NCBI GenBank assembly: GCA_023389095.1
Contig: JAEWFB010000538.1
Coordinates: forward strand, 1-6,960
Reading direction: 5' to 3'
DNA from: Actinomycetes bacterium
GTDB lineage: Bacteria > Actinomycetota > Actinomycetes > Actinomycetales > Dermatophilaceae
Length of the DNA: 6,960 nucleotides
Every line of letters starts with the position of its first letter. The first letter of the stretch is position 1. Positions 1 to 5,730 of this stretch are shown here, piece by piece. The notes under the pieces were generated by a model that searched no databases, had not been told where the DNA came from, and worked only from the letters and a program-made list of their open reading frames with translations. The position numbers and the translations under genes are program-made.

Positions 1-101
1 TCGAAGACGCACTCCTCATGCACCGCGCGCCCCAACGCTTCGAGGTCGTGGCTGTTGAGTGCGTCATGGAACCGCTGGATCGCATCACGCGTCTCGCTCA
101 T
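1..101 (-). CDS. SnoaL/NTF2-like domain protein, 5' end only (runs off left edge)
   Basis: Reading the minus strand from the ATG at 101-99 gives 33 codons without a stop before the window edge. The peptide begins MSETRDAIQRFHDALNSHDL and continues EALGRAVHEECVF. An N-terminal amphipathic helix of the type 'I-x-R-F-x-x-A-L-N-x-H-D-L-x-A-L' followed by 'h-x-x-x-C/D-V-F' is the usual opening of SnoaL-like / NTF2-fold proteins (ketosteroid isomerase and polyketide-cyclase relatives, generally 110-150 aa, cone-shaped alpha+beta barrel with a small-molecule pocket). The start is well supported by a perfect AGGAGG at 112-107, five bases upstream. Only about a quarter of the expected protein is visible, so no substrate or catalytic residues can be judged. 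The family call is from this N-terminal pattern alone. It is divergent from the lipoprotein gene at 539. Confidence 0.68.
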   Translation of the reverse strand, partial: MSETRDAIQRFHDALNSHDLEALGRAVHEECVF

Positions 102-106
102 CTCCG

Positions 107-149
107 CCTCCTGCGGCCCATGATCCCTCCGCCGAGGGCTCGGACGGTA
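107..149 (-). promoter_or_regulatory. Ribosome binding site and possible -10 box for the SnoaL-like gene
   Basis: On the minus strand AGGAGG (112-107) sits 5 nt before the ATG at 101, an ideal Shine-Dalgarno sequence. Further up, TACCGT (149-144) fits the actinobacterial TANNNT -10 pattern and would give a leader of roughly 35 nt. I find no good -35 hexamer 16-19 nt upstream, so the RBS is firm and the promoter tentative. Confidence 0.45.
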
Positions 150-301
150 GATGCCCGTGAGGCCACCACGCACGAGCATCCTCGACGACGGATCGAGCCA
201 GGTACGAAGTCGACATCTCGAAGCCCCGAGCTGCTCCAACGCCCCAGCCGACACGGCTGAGCGAGCCGGCCTGAAGGGCCCTGAGCCCGACACGCGGAAC
301 G

Positions 302-354
302 GGGCCAGCTGGCGGCGAAGTACCGCAGTCCCGGCGGCAACGCCGGATGTTGCA
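302..354 (+). repeat. Upstream element with GCAA-loop hairpin; 5' copy of a duplicated segment
   Basis: This stretch aligns without gaps over its first 38 bases (27 identical by eye) to 6625-6662, and then nearly perfectly through 'cgccggatgttgca' to 6678. It contains a perfect 6-bp inverted repeat, CCGGCG (331-336) / CGCCGG (341-346), closed by GCAA, a GNRA-type tetraloop if transcribed. The stem is unchanged in the second copy, where the loop is GCAAA. It lies about 185 bp before the lipoprotein start, so it could be part of that gene's regulatory region or long leader; function is inference. Confidence 0.6.
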
Positions 355-392
355 CCCGGTTCCCCGCTAGGTTCTAGCATCGGTCCGCAGTG

Positions 393-429
393 ACCGGATG
401 AAAGGTCGCAGTCCGGCATCCGGTGCCGG
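393..429 (+). repeat. Overlapping, mutually exclusive inverted repeats upstream of the lipoprotein gene
   Basis: ACCGGATG (393-400) pairs perfectly with CATCCGGT (417-424), an 8-bp stem with a 16-nt loop. A second stem, CCGGCA (413-418) with TGCCGG (424-429) and a 5-nt loop, uses the same bases, so both cannot form at once. Neither is followed by a T-run. This could be an operator or a leader switch 110-145 bp ahead of the gene, or chance in GC-rich DNA. Confidence 0.35.
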
Positions 430-538
430 TTTGGTGCATTGGAGCCTGGGATACGCGTCGGGGTACTAGTGAATGCGGCCGGCCCCTGTCCAACGGCACA
501 TGCTCGTCAACAGTACCGAGCTCATCGACAGGGGAGAT

Positions 539-1141
539 ATGCGGAAGCTTCGGGTGGCGCTGGTCGGGTCGGCCCTGGTCGCCCTCCTTCTCGGCGGGTG
601 CCAGACGCCGCGGACAGCCGACGCGGGCAGTGCCCGTGACGCTGCAGTTTCATCCAGCCCGGACGGTTACGGGCGCGGATCTGTCGTCCCACCCGAGGAT
701 GTTCCTCACGCGACCGCGGGTGGCACGCATCTCCAGCCGAATGCGTACGCCTGGAGGGTGAAGGGCAAGCTCGTCACACTCGCCCCCAAGGACGATGCAT
801 CCATCGTCGTCAACGAGTTGGCACCGGACCAGGCGCCGCTGGTGCTGGATGTTGACGCGCGGGCCCAACCATCTCGTGCCAATCTGGCCACGTTCCGACT
901 CTCGGAGCCGGGGGGCTTTCCCGCCGATGAGGAGGGGCCTGCGGTGGACTGCGCCAAGCCGCAACAGACCTGCTCTATCGCCCCGTCACCAGATGGCGGT
1001 CTCCGAGTTTCGACGGGCGTCGTCGTTGACCCGCACACCTTCGTCCTCCTCGTCCTCGAGTACGGATCCCGAGAGGATGACCAGGCCGACGCGCGGTTTC
1101 CCCGTGTTTCCTGGTTGATTCGGCAACGCGTCGCGGACTAG
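539..1141 (+). CDS. Uncharacterised small lipoprotein (200 aa)
   Basis: The protein opens with a type II signal peptide: MRK at the N-terminus, a hydrophobic stretch (residues 5-18, VALLLG), and a lipobox LGGC with the lipid-modified cysteine at residue 21. It is therefore predicted to be exported and anchored to the outer face of the membrane. A Ser/Ala/Gly-rich linker (22-60) leads to a compact, mostly beta-predicted domain. Cys138 and Cys145 (DC-x6-C spacing) could form a disulfide outside the cell. A hydrophobic strand, HTFVLLVLEYGSR (about 169-181), stands out near the end. The ATG at 539 is chosen over upstream in-frame starts at 473 and 500 because it alone places the signal peptide correctly and follows AGGGGAG (530-536). 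I do not recognise the family. It ends 23 bp before the convergent NYN gene. A decayed second copy lies at 6680-6937. Confidence 0.8.
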   Translation: MRKLRVALVGSALVALLLGGCQTPRTADAGSARDAAVSSSPDGYGRGSVVPPEDVPHATAGGTHLQPNAYAWRVKGKLVTLAPKDDASIVVNELAPDQAPLVLDVDARAQPSRANLATFRLSEPGGFPADEEGPAVDCAKPQQTCSIAPSPDGGLRVSTGVVVDPHTFVLLVLEYGSREDDQADARFPRVSWLIRQRVAD

Positions 1142-1164
1142 GGCCGCCCGCCTTGGCCAGCGGC

Positions 1165-2043
1165 TCAGGCCAGCCGTACGCTCAACTGGCCGTTGGTGTG
1201 TTTGGTCTCCACCTTGTCGCTCCGGGACTCCACGAACGCTCGGAAGCTGGTGAACCCGAGCGACTTCTCGGTGAAGGCCGGATCCATTCGCTGCATCTGG
1301 CTCTTTACCCCCGCCGCGTAGACCCAGTCGTCATCCCCCTTTTGCAGCCCGACCCGAATGGCACGGACGAGCAGGTTGGTCGCCTCCTCTACTGAGGGGT
1401 CCGCAGACGTGGATTTCCGTGGAATCTTCTTCGCGGCTGCCTTCTTGGCTGGTGCGGCGGTCTCTACCGGCTTGGCGGCCGGCGGCGGAGTGACTCCAGG
1501 CAGGTGGGCGTAGTCGATGAACTCGTTGCAGGCTGACACCAGCGCCTTGCTGGTCGACCCGGCGACCCCGATGCCGACCACGTAGCGACCGAGCTGCTTG
1601 CAGCTTTGCGCGAGTGGGACGTAGTCGGAGTCTCCAGCAACAAGGACCACGTGGGTGATCTCGGGGTGACGCATGAGGTCTTCGACAGCATCGACGGCGA
1701 GCCGGATGTCGGCTCCGTTCTTGACACCGGAGGCGGTGAACAGCTGAACGAGGTGAAGGGCACGTCCCATCAGCTCGTCCTTGTAGGCCGCGTTGGCGGG
1801 CACCGACCAGTCGGCGTAGGCCCGGCTCAGCGACACGCTGCCGAAGGAAGCCGCATAGTCGATGATCGCCCCGATGTCGACGCGGGCCGCAGCCAGCTTC
1901 GCGTCGAGCGGGTCCTTCGACGTTGCAGACCATGCGTGCTTGCGTGGATCGTCATGTCGCCACGCCTGCTTGCCGTGGATGTCGTCGTAGCGGGAGATGA
2001 CCACGTTGTCGAAGTCGATGTAGACCGCTACCCGTTCGCTCAT
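1165..2043 (-). CDS. NYN-domain (PIN-like) putative ribonuclease with C-terminal OST-HTH/LOTUS domain
   Basis: This 292-aa protein has the architecture of LabA/DUF88-type NYN proteins. Residues 5-182 form the NYN domain, a PIN/FEN-like nuclease fold. The first acidic cluster is YIDFDN (Asp10, Asp12), a middle pair lies in GADIRLAVD (Asp112, Asp118), and the last is VVLVAGDSDYVPL (Asp138, Asp140), followed by GRYVVGIGV. All expected metal-binding acids are present, so it should be catalytically competent. A Pro/Ala/Lys linker (184-212) connects to a winged-helix OST-HTH/LOTUS domain (about 216-292, with SLGFTSFRAFVE and a closing strand QLSVRLA), a module associated with RNA binding. The expected role is metal-dependent RNA cleavage in the cytoplasm; the substrate is unknown. 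The ATG at 2043 has no good Shine-Dalgarno sequence, but a -10 box sits 6 nt upstream, consistent with a leaderless mRNA. No partner gene is adjacent in an operon. Confidence 0.9.
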   Translation of the reverse strand: MSERVAVYIDFDNVVISRYDDIHGKQAWRHDDPRKHAWSATSKDPLDAKLAAARVDIGAIIDYAASFGSVSLSRAYADWSVPANAAYKDELMGRALHLVQLFTASGVKNGADIRLAVDAVEDLMRHPEITHVVLVAGDSDYVPLAQSCKQLGRYVVGIGVAGSTSKALVSACNEFIDYAHLPGVTPPPAAKPVETAAPAKKAAAKKIPRKSTSADPSVEEATNLLVRAIRVGLQKGDDDWVYAAGVKSQMQRMDPAFTEKSLGFTSFRAFVESRSDKVETKHTNGQLSVRLA

Positions 2044-2055
2044 GGCGCGAGCCTA
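2044..2055 (-). promoter_or_regulatory. Likely leaderless promoter -10 box of the NYN gene
   Basis: On the minus strand TAGGCT (2055-2050) matches TANNNT, and six bases (CGCGCC) separate it from the A of the ATG at 2043. That is the spacing expected when transcription starts at the start codon. No ribosome binding site precedes the ATG, which agrees. No clear -35 hexamer is visible. Confidence 0.5.
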
Positions 2056-2456
2056 CGACTGGCTGTCGGCGGTCGCCCTCCTGCGATCGGACACGATGGG
2101 CCCCAAGGATCTCCCCACCGACACACCGACGCTGCGTGAGGCTGGTCGGCGCGACGGATGCCTCAGCGCACGGTCCTGACGCGGCGGATTGGCGCAGGTC
2201 GTCGGCCTGACGATCGCGCGGCTCGTGCCGAGTCAGGTGATGCACGCCGAGCAGCCGCTCGAAGGATTTCCTTTGCTCGTCCGGTACGGCCCGCTTCAAG
2301 ACTGACTGCGCGGACCTCTCGTGCTTCCTCCGCAGCAGCGCGGACGACGCTCGTTCGACCGCCGCGAGGATGGTCGCAGACGGCTACGGCCTTCGCGGGT
2401 CTGGCAACGGGTATGGCACTCCGGGCCGTAATGCGTGCGGTGATGGGCATCGAGTT
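2056..2456. other. Gene-poor gap between the NYN and beta-propeller genes
   Basis: About 400 bp with no gene I can support. The longest local open frame (minus strand, 2450-2163, 95 codons) is Arg/Ala-rich, has roughly even third-position base use unlike its neighbours, and matches no motif I know. I see no strong terminator after the beta-propeller gene and no repeat or RNA gene. Confidence 0.5.
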
Positions 2457-3632
2457 TCAGCGTGGGGTGAGCAGGCGATGCAGGTCGACGGCTTGGAGCT
2501 GTCCGCTGGCGTAGTTGCTGATCAGCAGGATCGTTCCGTCGGCGGTGGCAGCAAGGCCACGTGGGAACCGGCCGGCGGGAGTCTGGGCGAGGGTGGAGGG
2601 CCTGTCGGCGAGGGCGGCAGCGACGTCGAGCACCCGTACGTCGCCGACCGCGTTGGGCGGCCCGAAGCGGTTCGAGTCCGAGACAACGAGGTAGCGGTCG
2701 TGGTCGATGAGGCAGAGAGCGACGGGGGCCGGCCCGACCTGCACCGTCGCAGCCAGCGCATGCGCGGGGTCGGCGCGCAGCCCTGCCGCGGTGAAGGCGA
2801 GGACCTCGTTGCTGCCGCGGGCGGTGACCCACACGGTCGAGCCGTCCCTGGAAGGAAGGACGCGGACGGGACTGCATCCGGCGGGCGTCCGAGAGATGAT
2901 CGCGTGACGCGGGTCGGTCTCTGCCCGGTGCAGGTCGATCAGGAAGAGCAGACCTTCGCGGCCAGCCCCGGCTTGGCTCGTGGCGTAGATCGAAGTGCCG
3001 TCCGGGGACACGGCGACACCTGTGGCGGCTGCGGCAAGCGGGACCTCCCCGACCAGGGAATCCTGGCCGGCGGAGGGTCCAACGGCCTTCGCGAGGTCGA
3101 ACACCGCCAGCGTTCCGGCCTTCTCCATCGCAACGAACGCGAAACGTGAGTCAGGAGAGATCGCGACACCGACCGCCCCGCCATCTGCGGGCGCCTTCGC
3201 CCGTCCCACGACTGGACCCGGGGCGCCGCCGACCGCCCGCGCCACGTCGACGATGACCGCACCGGACGCTCCGTCTGCGACAACGAGGTACCTGCCGTCT
3301 GGGGTCAGGGCTTCGCCGGCCATTGACCCCGCAACAGGGATGGTCCTGGTTAGATCAGGCGGGAACGAGGCGGTCGAGTAGACGCCGATCGCGCCGTCCA
3401 TCGACACCATCGCCCAGCGACCGTTCGTCGTCGTCACGACCGCGAACGGCTGACCGGGAACGGTGACGAACGTCGATTGCGCCGACGACAACGCAGGCAA
3501 GTGCGCGCTCGCACGAGTGCACTGCGGGAACGCCAGACGTGACGGTGCGGCTGAGGATCCGATAGCACCTGACCCACAGCCGGCGACGAGGAGCAGGACT
3601 GGGATCACCATCAGCCCGAACCTCGCGCGCAT
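2457..3632 (-). CDS. Secreted lipoprotein with seven-bladed beta-propeller (YncE / lactonase-like)
   Basis: The 391-aa product starts MRARFGLMVIPVLLLVAGC: a lipoprotein signal peptide with the lipobox cysteine at residue 19. The rest is a beta-propeller. Six repeats carry the 'PDGxxxxV' turn and following strands: TPDGRYLVVAD (110-120), SPDSRFAFVA (159-168), SPDGTSIYAT (209-218), RDGSTVWVTA (262-271), DHDRYLVVSD (310-319) and TADGTILLISN (363-373). A degenerate first blade lies at 62-86. Between blades come strands such as GAVIVDVARA and GTLAVFDLAKA. This is the signature of YncE/lactonase-type propellers; such folds act as binding platforms or, in some relatives, hydrolases, and the sequence does not tell which. 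The start could instead be GTG at 3641, three codons earlier; the ATG is preferred because GAGG lies just upstream (3639-3636), although the 3-nt spacing is short. It is transcribed alone, with large gaps on both sides. Confidence 0.85.
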   Translation of the reverse strand: MRARFGLMVIPVLLLVAGCGSGAIGSSAAPSRLAFPQCTRASAHLPALSSAQSTFVTVPGQPFAVVTTTNGRWAMVSMDGAIGVYSTASFPPDLTRTIPVAGSMAGEALTPDGRYLVVADGASGAVIVDVARAVGGAPGPVVGRAKAPADGGAVGVAISPDSRFAFVAMEKAGTLAVFDLAKAVGPSAGQDSLVGEVPLAAAATGVAVSPDGTSIYATSQAGAGREGLLFLIDLHRAETDPRHAIISRTPAGCSPVRVLPSRDGSTVWVTARGSNEVLAFTAAGLRADPAHALAATVQVGPAPVALCLIDHDRYLVVSDSNRFGPPNAVGDVRVLDVAAALADRPSTLAQTPAGRFPRGLAATADGTILLISNYASGQLQAVDLHRLLTPR

Positions 3633-3683
3633 CGACCTCACACTCCGGCTCGAAGACGACCCTCAACGATTGCACACCCTCCC

Positions 3684-3701
3684 GTGCGCAAGGTGCGCAA
3701 G
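3684..3701. repeat. Tandem 9-bp direct repeat upstream of the beta-propeller gene
   Basis: GTGCGCAAG occurs twice head to tail (3684-3692 and 3693-3701), 51 bp before the ATG at 3632. Each unit contains the palindrome TGCGCA, so the sites are spaced 9 bp apart, close to one helical turn. The position, just upstream of a gene with no other obvious control element, suggests a protein-binding site; that is inference. Confidence 0.4.
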
Positions 3702-4277
3702 CTGAGACGGAGGGGGCCGCGCCGACGACCAGCCAGGAATCTGACGGTCGGTCAGGGCCTTTCGGGACTTGCCGGAACCTGGGCATGTGACCCGGTGCGG
3801 AGCGCGGGTCCCGGGTCGGAGGTGCTTCGTCGAGGCGGCGTGGCGCGGTTCGACCGTGGCGTGCACCCGATCGGGCTCGTCGCAAGAAAGGGAAGGACCG
3901 TCATGACCACCGTGGTCCGGGCATCATCGGCGTTGCGATGTCCGCCCACGGCTCGACCGCGAGGAGGCCGCGCGCCGGGCGAGCCTGCCGAGGGCACGGG
4001 CCCAGCCGGTCCGCCTGCCTCTGCGCAGCATCGCGACTTCCCGAACGGCCAGGCGTGCGTCTGCGACATGACCGAGGCCGTCCCGGACTCGCCGCCCACC
4101 CTCAACCGCCAGCCCAAGACCCCCATGACGCGGGCAGCCTCACCTGGCAAGGGCGAGGCCCCTGGGCCGGGTTCCGACTCGGCGCAGAGGCCCCGGTCGG
4201 ATTCGCGCATTCCTCAGCTGAGCAAGAACGGGGGGAGCTCGAGGCGACCCTTGATCTCTGCTGACAGGCCGTTGCCT
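3702..4277. other. Long gene-poor stretch, possibly decayed
   Basis: No frame gives a recognisable protein. A plus-strand open frame (3684-4349, with an internal ATG at 3903 preceded by AAGGGAAGGA) has a good ribosome-binding-like sequence, but its product is Pro/Arg/Gly/Ser-rich, its third positions are not GC-biased, and it runs into the VanZ gene in antisense. Stretches that look more codon-like occur in different frames on the plus strand (about 3935-4050 in one, 4110-4260 in another), as expected for a frameshifted relic, but I cannot name an ancestor. TTCGGGACTT at 3761-3770 matches half of the DosR-type consensus, and GACCAC-C-GTGGTC at 3905-3917 is a perfect 13-bp interrupted palindrome over the ATG at 3903. 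Confidence 0.4.
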
Positions 4278-4291
4278 CCCGCCAAGGCGGG
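4278..4291 (-). terminator. GC-rich hairpin after the VanZ gene
   Basis: CCCGCC (4278-4283) and GGCGGG (4286-4291) are perfect inverted repeats only two bases apart, so a 5-bp stem with a 4-nt loop is the realistic structure. It lies 24 bp beyond the VanZ stop codon. There is no T-run, as is common for terminators in high-GC actinomycetes. Confidence 0.4.
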
Positions 4292-4315
4292 TTGCAGGAT
4301 CGACGCCCGCAGGGA

Positions 4316-4894
4316 TCACATGCGCAGTCTGATGGCGAACAGGAAGTAGCAGAGGACCGGGACGGCCAGGAGCGAAAGCACGGCCATCACCGTGATCAAG
4401 CGACTCCAGGAGCGCAGCACCACGAGCAGGAAGGTGAAGAACAGGATGCCGAGAAGCCCGCCAAGCGTGTTCAAGATGACGTCGTCGATGTCCGATGCGC
4501 CGACTCCAAAGAGGCCCTGAACGACCTCCACCGCGACGCTCGCGGAGACGATGAACAGGAGGTTCGACCTGAGAGCGGTCCTGCGTCGCAGCACGGGCAC
4601 GACGGCACCGAGCGGGACGAACGCCACGACGTTGCCCAGCACGTTGCCGATCGCGAACTTCTTCACCGCTCCCGGGCCGCTGAACACGTAGTCCGAGATG
4701 CTGGCGAGGGGAATCAGGTTGAGCGAGCGCTCAGAGCCGGGCGCACGCGAGAAAAGCAGCAACTTCAGAAGCAGGACCAGGTACAGGACGAAGACCGCCC
4801 AGACGATGACCATGCCGATCTTCGTGAATGCGGTCATCGACCGCCACGTCCGCGCATCCTCGCGGACGGCGCCGGAGTTCGACTGCACACGCAT
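4316..4894 (-). CDS. VanZ family integral membrane protein
   Basis: This is a 192-aa membrane protein with about five hydrophobic segments (residues 26-48, 84-102, 112-130, 137-158, 166-187). VanZ-family hallmarks are NLIPLASI after the first membrane helix (59-66), IGNVLGNVVAFVPLGAVVP (82-100), and SDIDDVILNTLGGLLGI (134-150) with its conserved paired aspartates and Asn-Thr-x-Gly-Gly. VanZ itself gives low-level teicoplanin resistance, but most family members are uncharacterised and no van cluster is present here, so resistance should not be assumed. The start is uncertain. ATG 4894 is chosen because a TANNNT box ends 6 nt upstream (leaderless geometry). ATG 4837, directly before MTAFTKIGM and the first helix, is a good alternative, and the frame stays open upstream to a GTG/ATG-type start near 4990. 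Confidence 0.85.
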   Translation of the reverse strand: MRVQSNSGAVREDARTWRSMTAFTKIGMVIVWAVFVLYLVLLLKLLLFSRAPGSERSLNLIPLASISDYVFSGPGAVKKFAIGNVLGNVVAFVPLGAVVPVLRRRTALRSNLLFIVSASVAVEVVQGLFGVGASDIDDVILNTLGGLLGILFFTFLLVVLRSWSRLITVMAVLSLLAVPVLCYFLFAIRLRM

Positions 4895-4906
4895 CAGGGC
4901 AACGTA
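4895..4906 (-). promoter_or_regulatory. Possible leaderless -10 box of the VanZ gene
   Basis: On the minus strand TACGTT (4906-4901) fits TANNNT and is separated by six bases (GCCCTG) from the ATG at 4894, the same geometry as at the NYN gene. No ribosome binding site precedes this ATG. A CCGACA resembling a -35 lies 15 bp upstream of the box. Confidence 0.4.
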
Positions 4907-5053
4907 CAGCCCGGTAGCCGCTGTCGGGTCCTCGGCGGGAACGGCAGCCCCCTGCCGCGCGCCGGGCTCGTGATGCGGGTGCGGCGGCACCTACGGCGAC
5001 TGCACCCCGCGCGGGCAGGGCAAACCTCTGACAACCGGCCATCCTCAGCAGGC

Positions 5054-5074
5054 CCGCCGATCGCCTCGCGGCGG
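5054..5074 (-). terminator. Possible hairpin terminator after the DUF1254 gene
   Basis: CCGCCG (5054-5059) and CGGCGG (5069-5074) form a perfect 6-bp stem with a 9-nt loop, about 57 bp beyond the DUF1254 stop codon and before the VanZ promoter region. There is no T-run, so the assignment rests on position and structure only. Confidence 0.25.
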
Positions 5075-5130
5075 TGTGCCGCTGGTCGTCGCACGAGAGC
5101 CCGGTCCATGCTCTGGCAGGCCCTTCCGGC

Positions 5131-5730
5131 TCAGGGTGTCGTGTCGGTGCCGCTGTGGGGCTCTGGCGGTGCCGAGATTCGGATCTCCTTCGCCAAGTGG
5201 TGGGCGAGCGGCAAGTCGCTGTCCGCGTAGACGAGGACTCGTCCGAAGACCAGGACCGAGTTGCGTGGAGAGGCGATCTGCGTGAACCCGCTGGGAACCG
5301 TTCCAGTCCAGGCCGGTCCAGTGATGAGGTAGTCGCCCACCTGAGTGCCCGTGGTGCGGGGGCCGACGTAGGCGAAGTTCGTGTTCGTGAAGGGGTCGGT
5401 CAGCTGGACGCTGTAGTAGCGGTCTCCCGCGTCCGGCACGTGCAGCAGCCGAGGGCCTTTGCGTAGCTCCAGCCAGCCGGCGCTCATGAGCGTGTCCCGG
5501 TTGACGCCCGTCGTGGCCAACGGGGACCCCGTGCTGGCCCCGACAGGATCAGCGAACGACTGCTGGGACTGCACGTAGAGCGTGTTCACCGGGACAGGGC
5601 CGTCGCCGAGTCCCTTGACGAGGATCGCCCTCTTGAACACCGACAGCAGCACACGCGGCCAGAAGTACAGGGCGCCGAACCATGCCGCGACCATGACCGT
5701 GCCGAAGATGATGACGTGTTCGAACTTCAT
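5131..5730 (-). CDS. DUF1254 domain protein with N-terminal membrane anchor
   Basis: The 199-aa product starts MKFEHVIIFGTVMVAAWFGALYF, a single membrane helix (about 6-24) that likely anchors the domain at the outer face. Family-typical motifs follow: VNRDTLMSAGWLEL (76-89), KGPRLLHVPDAGDRYYSVQL (91-110), DPFTNTNFAYVGPRTTGT (112-129) and GDYLITGPAWTGTVP (132-146). These are the conserved blocks of DUF1254, a beta-rich domain of unknown reaction that is usually fused in front of DUF1214 in one longer protein. Here it is a separate gene whose ATG overlaps the upstream DUF1214 stop codon as ATGA, so translation is very likely coupled; a GTG four codons earlier (5742) is possible but less likely. 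The C-terminal tail (186-199) is Pro/Thr/Ser-rich and probably disordered. Confidence 0.88.
   Translation of the reverse strand: MKFEHVIIFGTVMVAAWFGALYFWPRVLLSVFKRAILVKGLGDGPVPVNTLYVQSQQSFADPVGASTGSPLATTGVNRDTLMSAGWLELRKGPRLLHVPDAGDRYYSVQLTDPFTNTNFAYVGPRTTGTQVGDYLITGPAWTGTVPSGFTQIASPRNSVLVFGRVLVYADSDLPLAHHLAKEIRISAPPEPHSGTDTTP

Larger units (their letters stand above)
150..538. other. Divergent intergenic region without a recognisable gene
   Basis: No frame here shows a credible protein: the short open frames have mixed third-position composition and no ribosome binding sites. Bases 150-301 show nothing I can name. Bases 302-354 are an element duplicated near 6626-6678. Bases 393-429 hold overlapping inverted repeats. 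A promoter for the lipoprotein gene must lie in this stretch, but I see no convincing one; TTGGAG at 439-444 with TACTAG at 464-469 (19-bp spacer) is a weak candidate. Confidence 0.5.

Noticed and set aside
464..481. Resemblance of the ACTAGTGAATGCGGCC stretch to a cloning-vector polylinker
   Set aside because: Only a short imperfect match with no vector sequence on either side, and the surrounding DNA reads as continuous genome; taken as coincidence.
1153..1173. TGGCC/GGCCA inverted repeat (1154-1158/1168-1172) at the convergent gene ends as a shared terminator
   Set aside because: The stem is only 5 bp, lies partly inside the NYN coding end, and similar GGCC pairs are frequent nearby.
2163..2450. 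Minus-strand 95-codon frame starting 6 bp after the beta-propeller stop
   Set aside because: Third-position GC is near 55%, far below the neighbours, and the Arg/Ala-rich product has no motif.
2370..3149. Plus-strand open frame (259 codons) antisense to the beta-propeller gene
   Set aside because: Gly/Arg/Asp-rich shadow with no motif and no ribosome binding site; the minus-strand propeller repeats are unambiguous.
3684..4349. Plus-strand 221-codon frame (or 148 codons from ATG 3903)
   Set aside because: Low-complexity Pro/Arg/Gly product, wrong codon-position bias, and it overlaps the 3' end of VanZ in antisense. Kept only as a possible relic.
4316..4894. Reading the VanZ homologue as a glycopeptide-resistance determinant
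   Set aside because: There are no vanH/A/X/R/S-type genes nearby, and most VanZ-family proteins are not linked to resistance.
4292..5230. Long plus-strand open frame (312 codons) across the VanZ gene
   Set aside because: It is antisense to a clear VanZ protein; the product is Gln/Glu/Asp/Arg/His-rich without any domain, the usual mirror of a hydrophobic membrane gene in GC-rich DNA.
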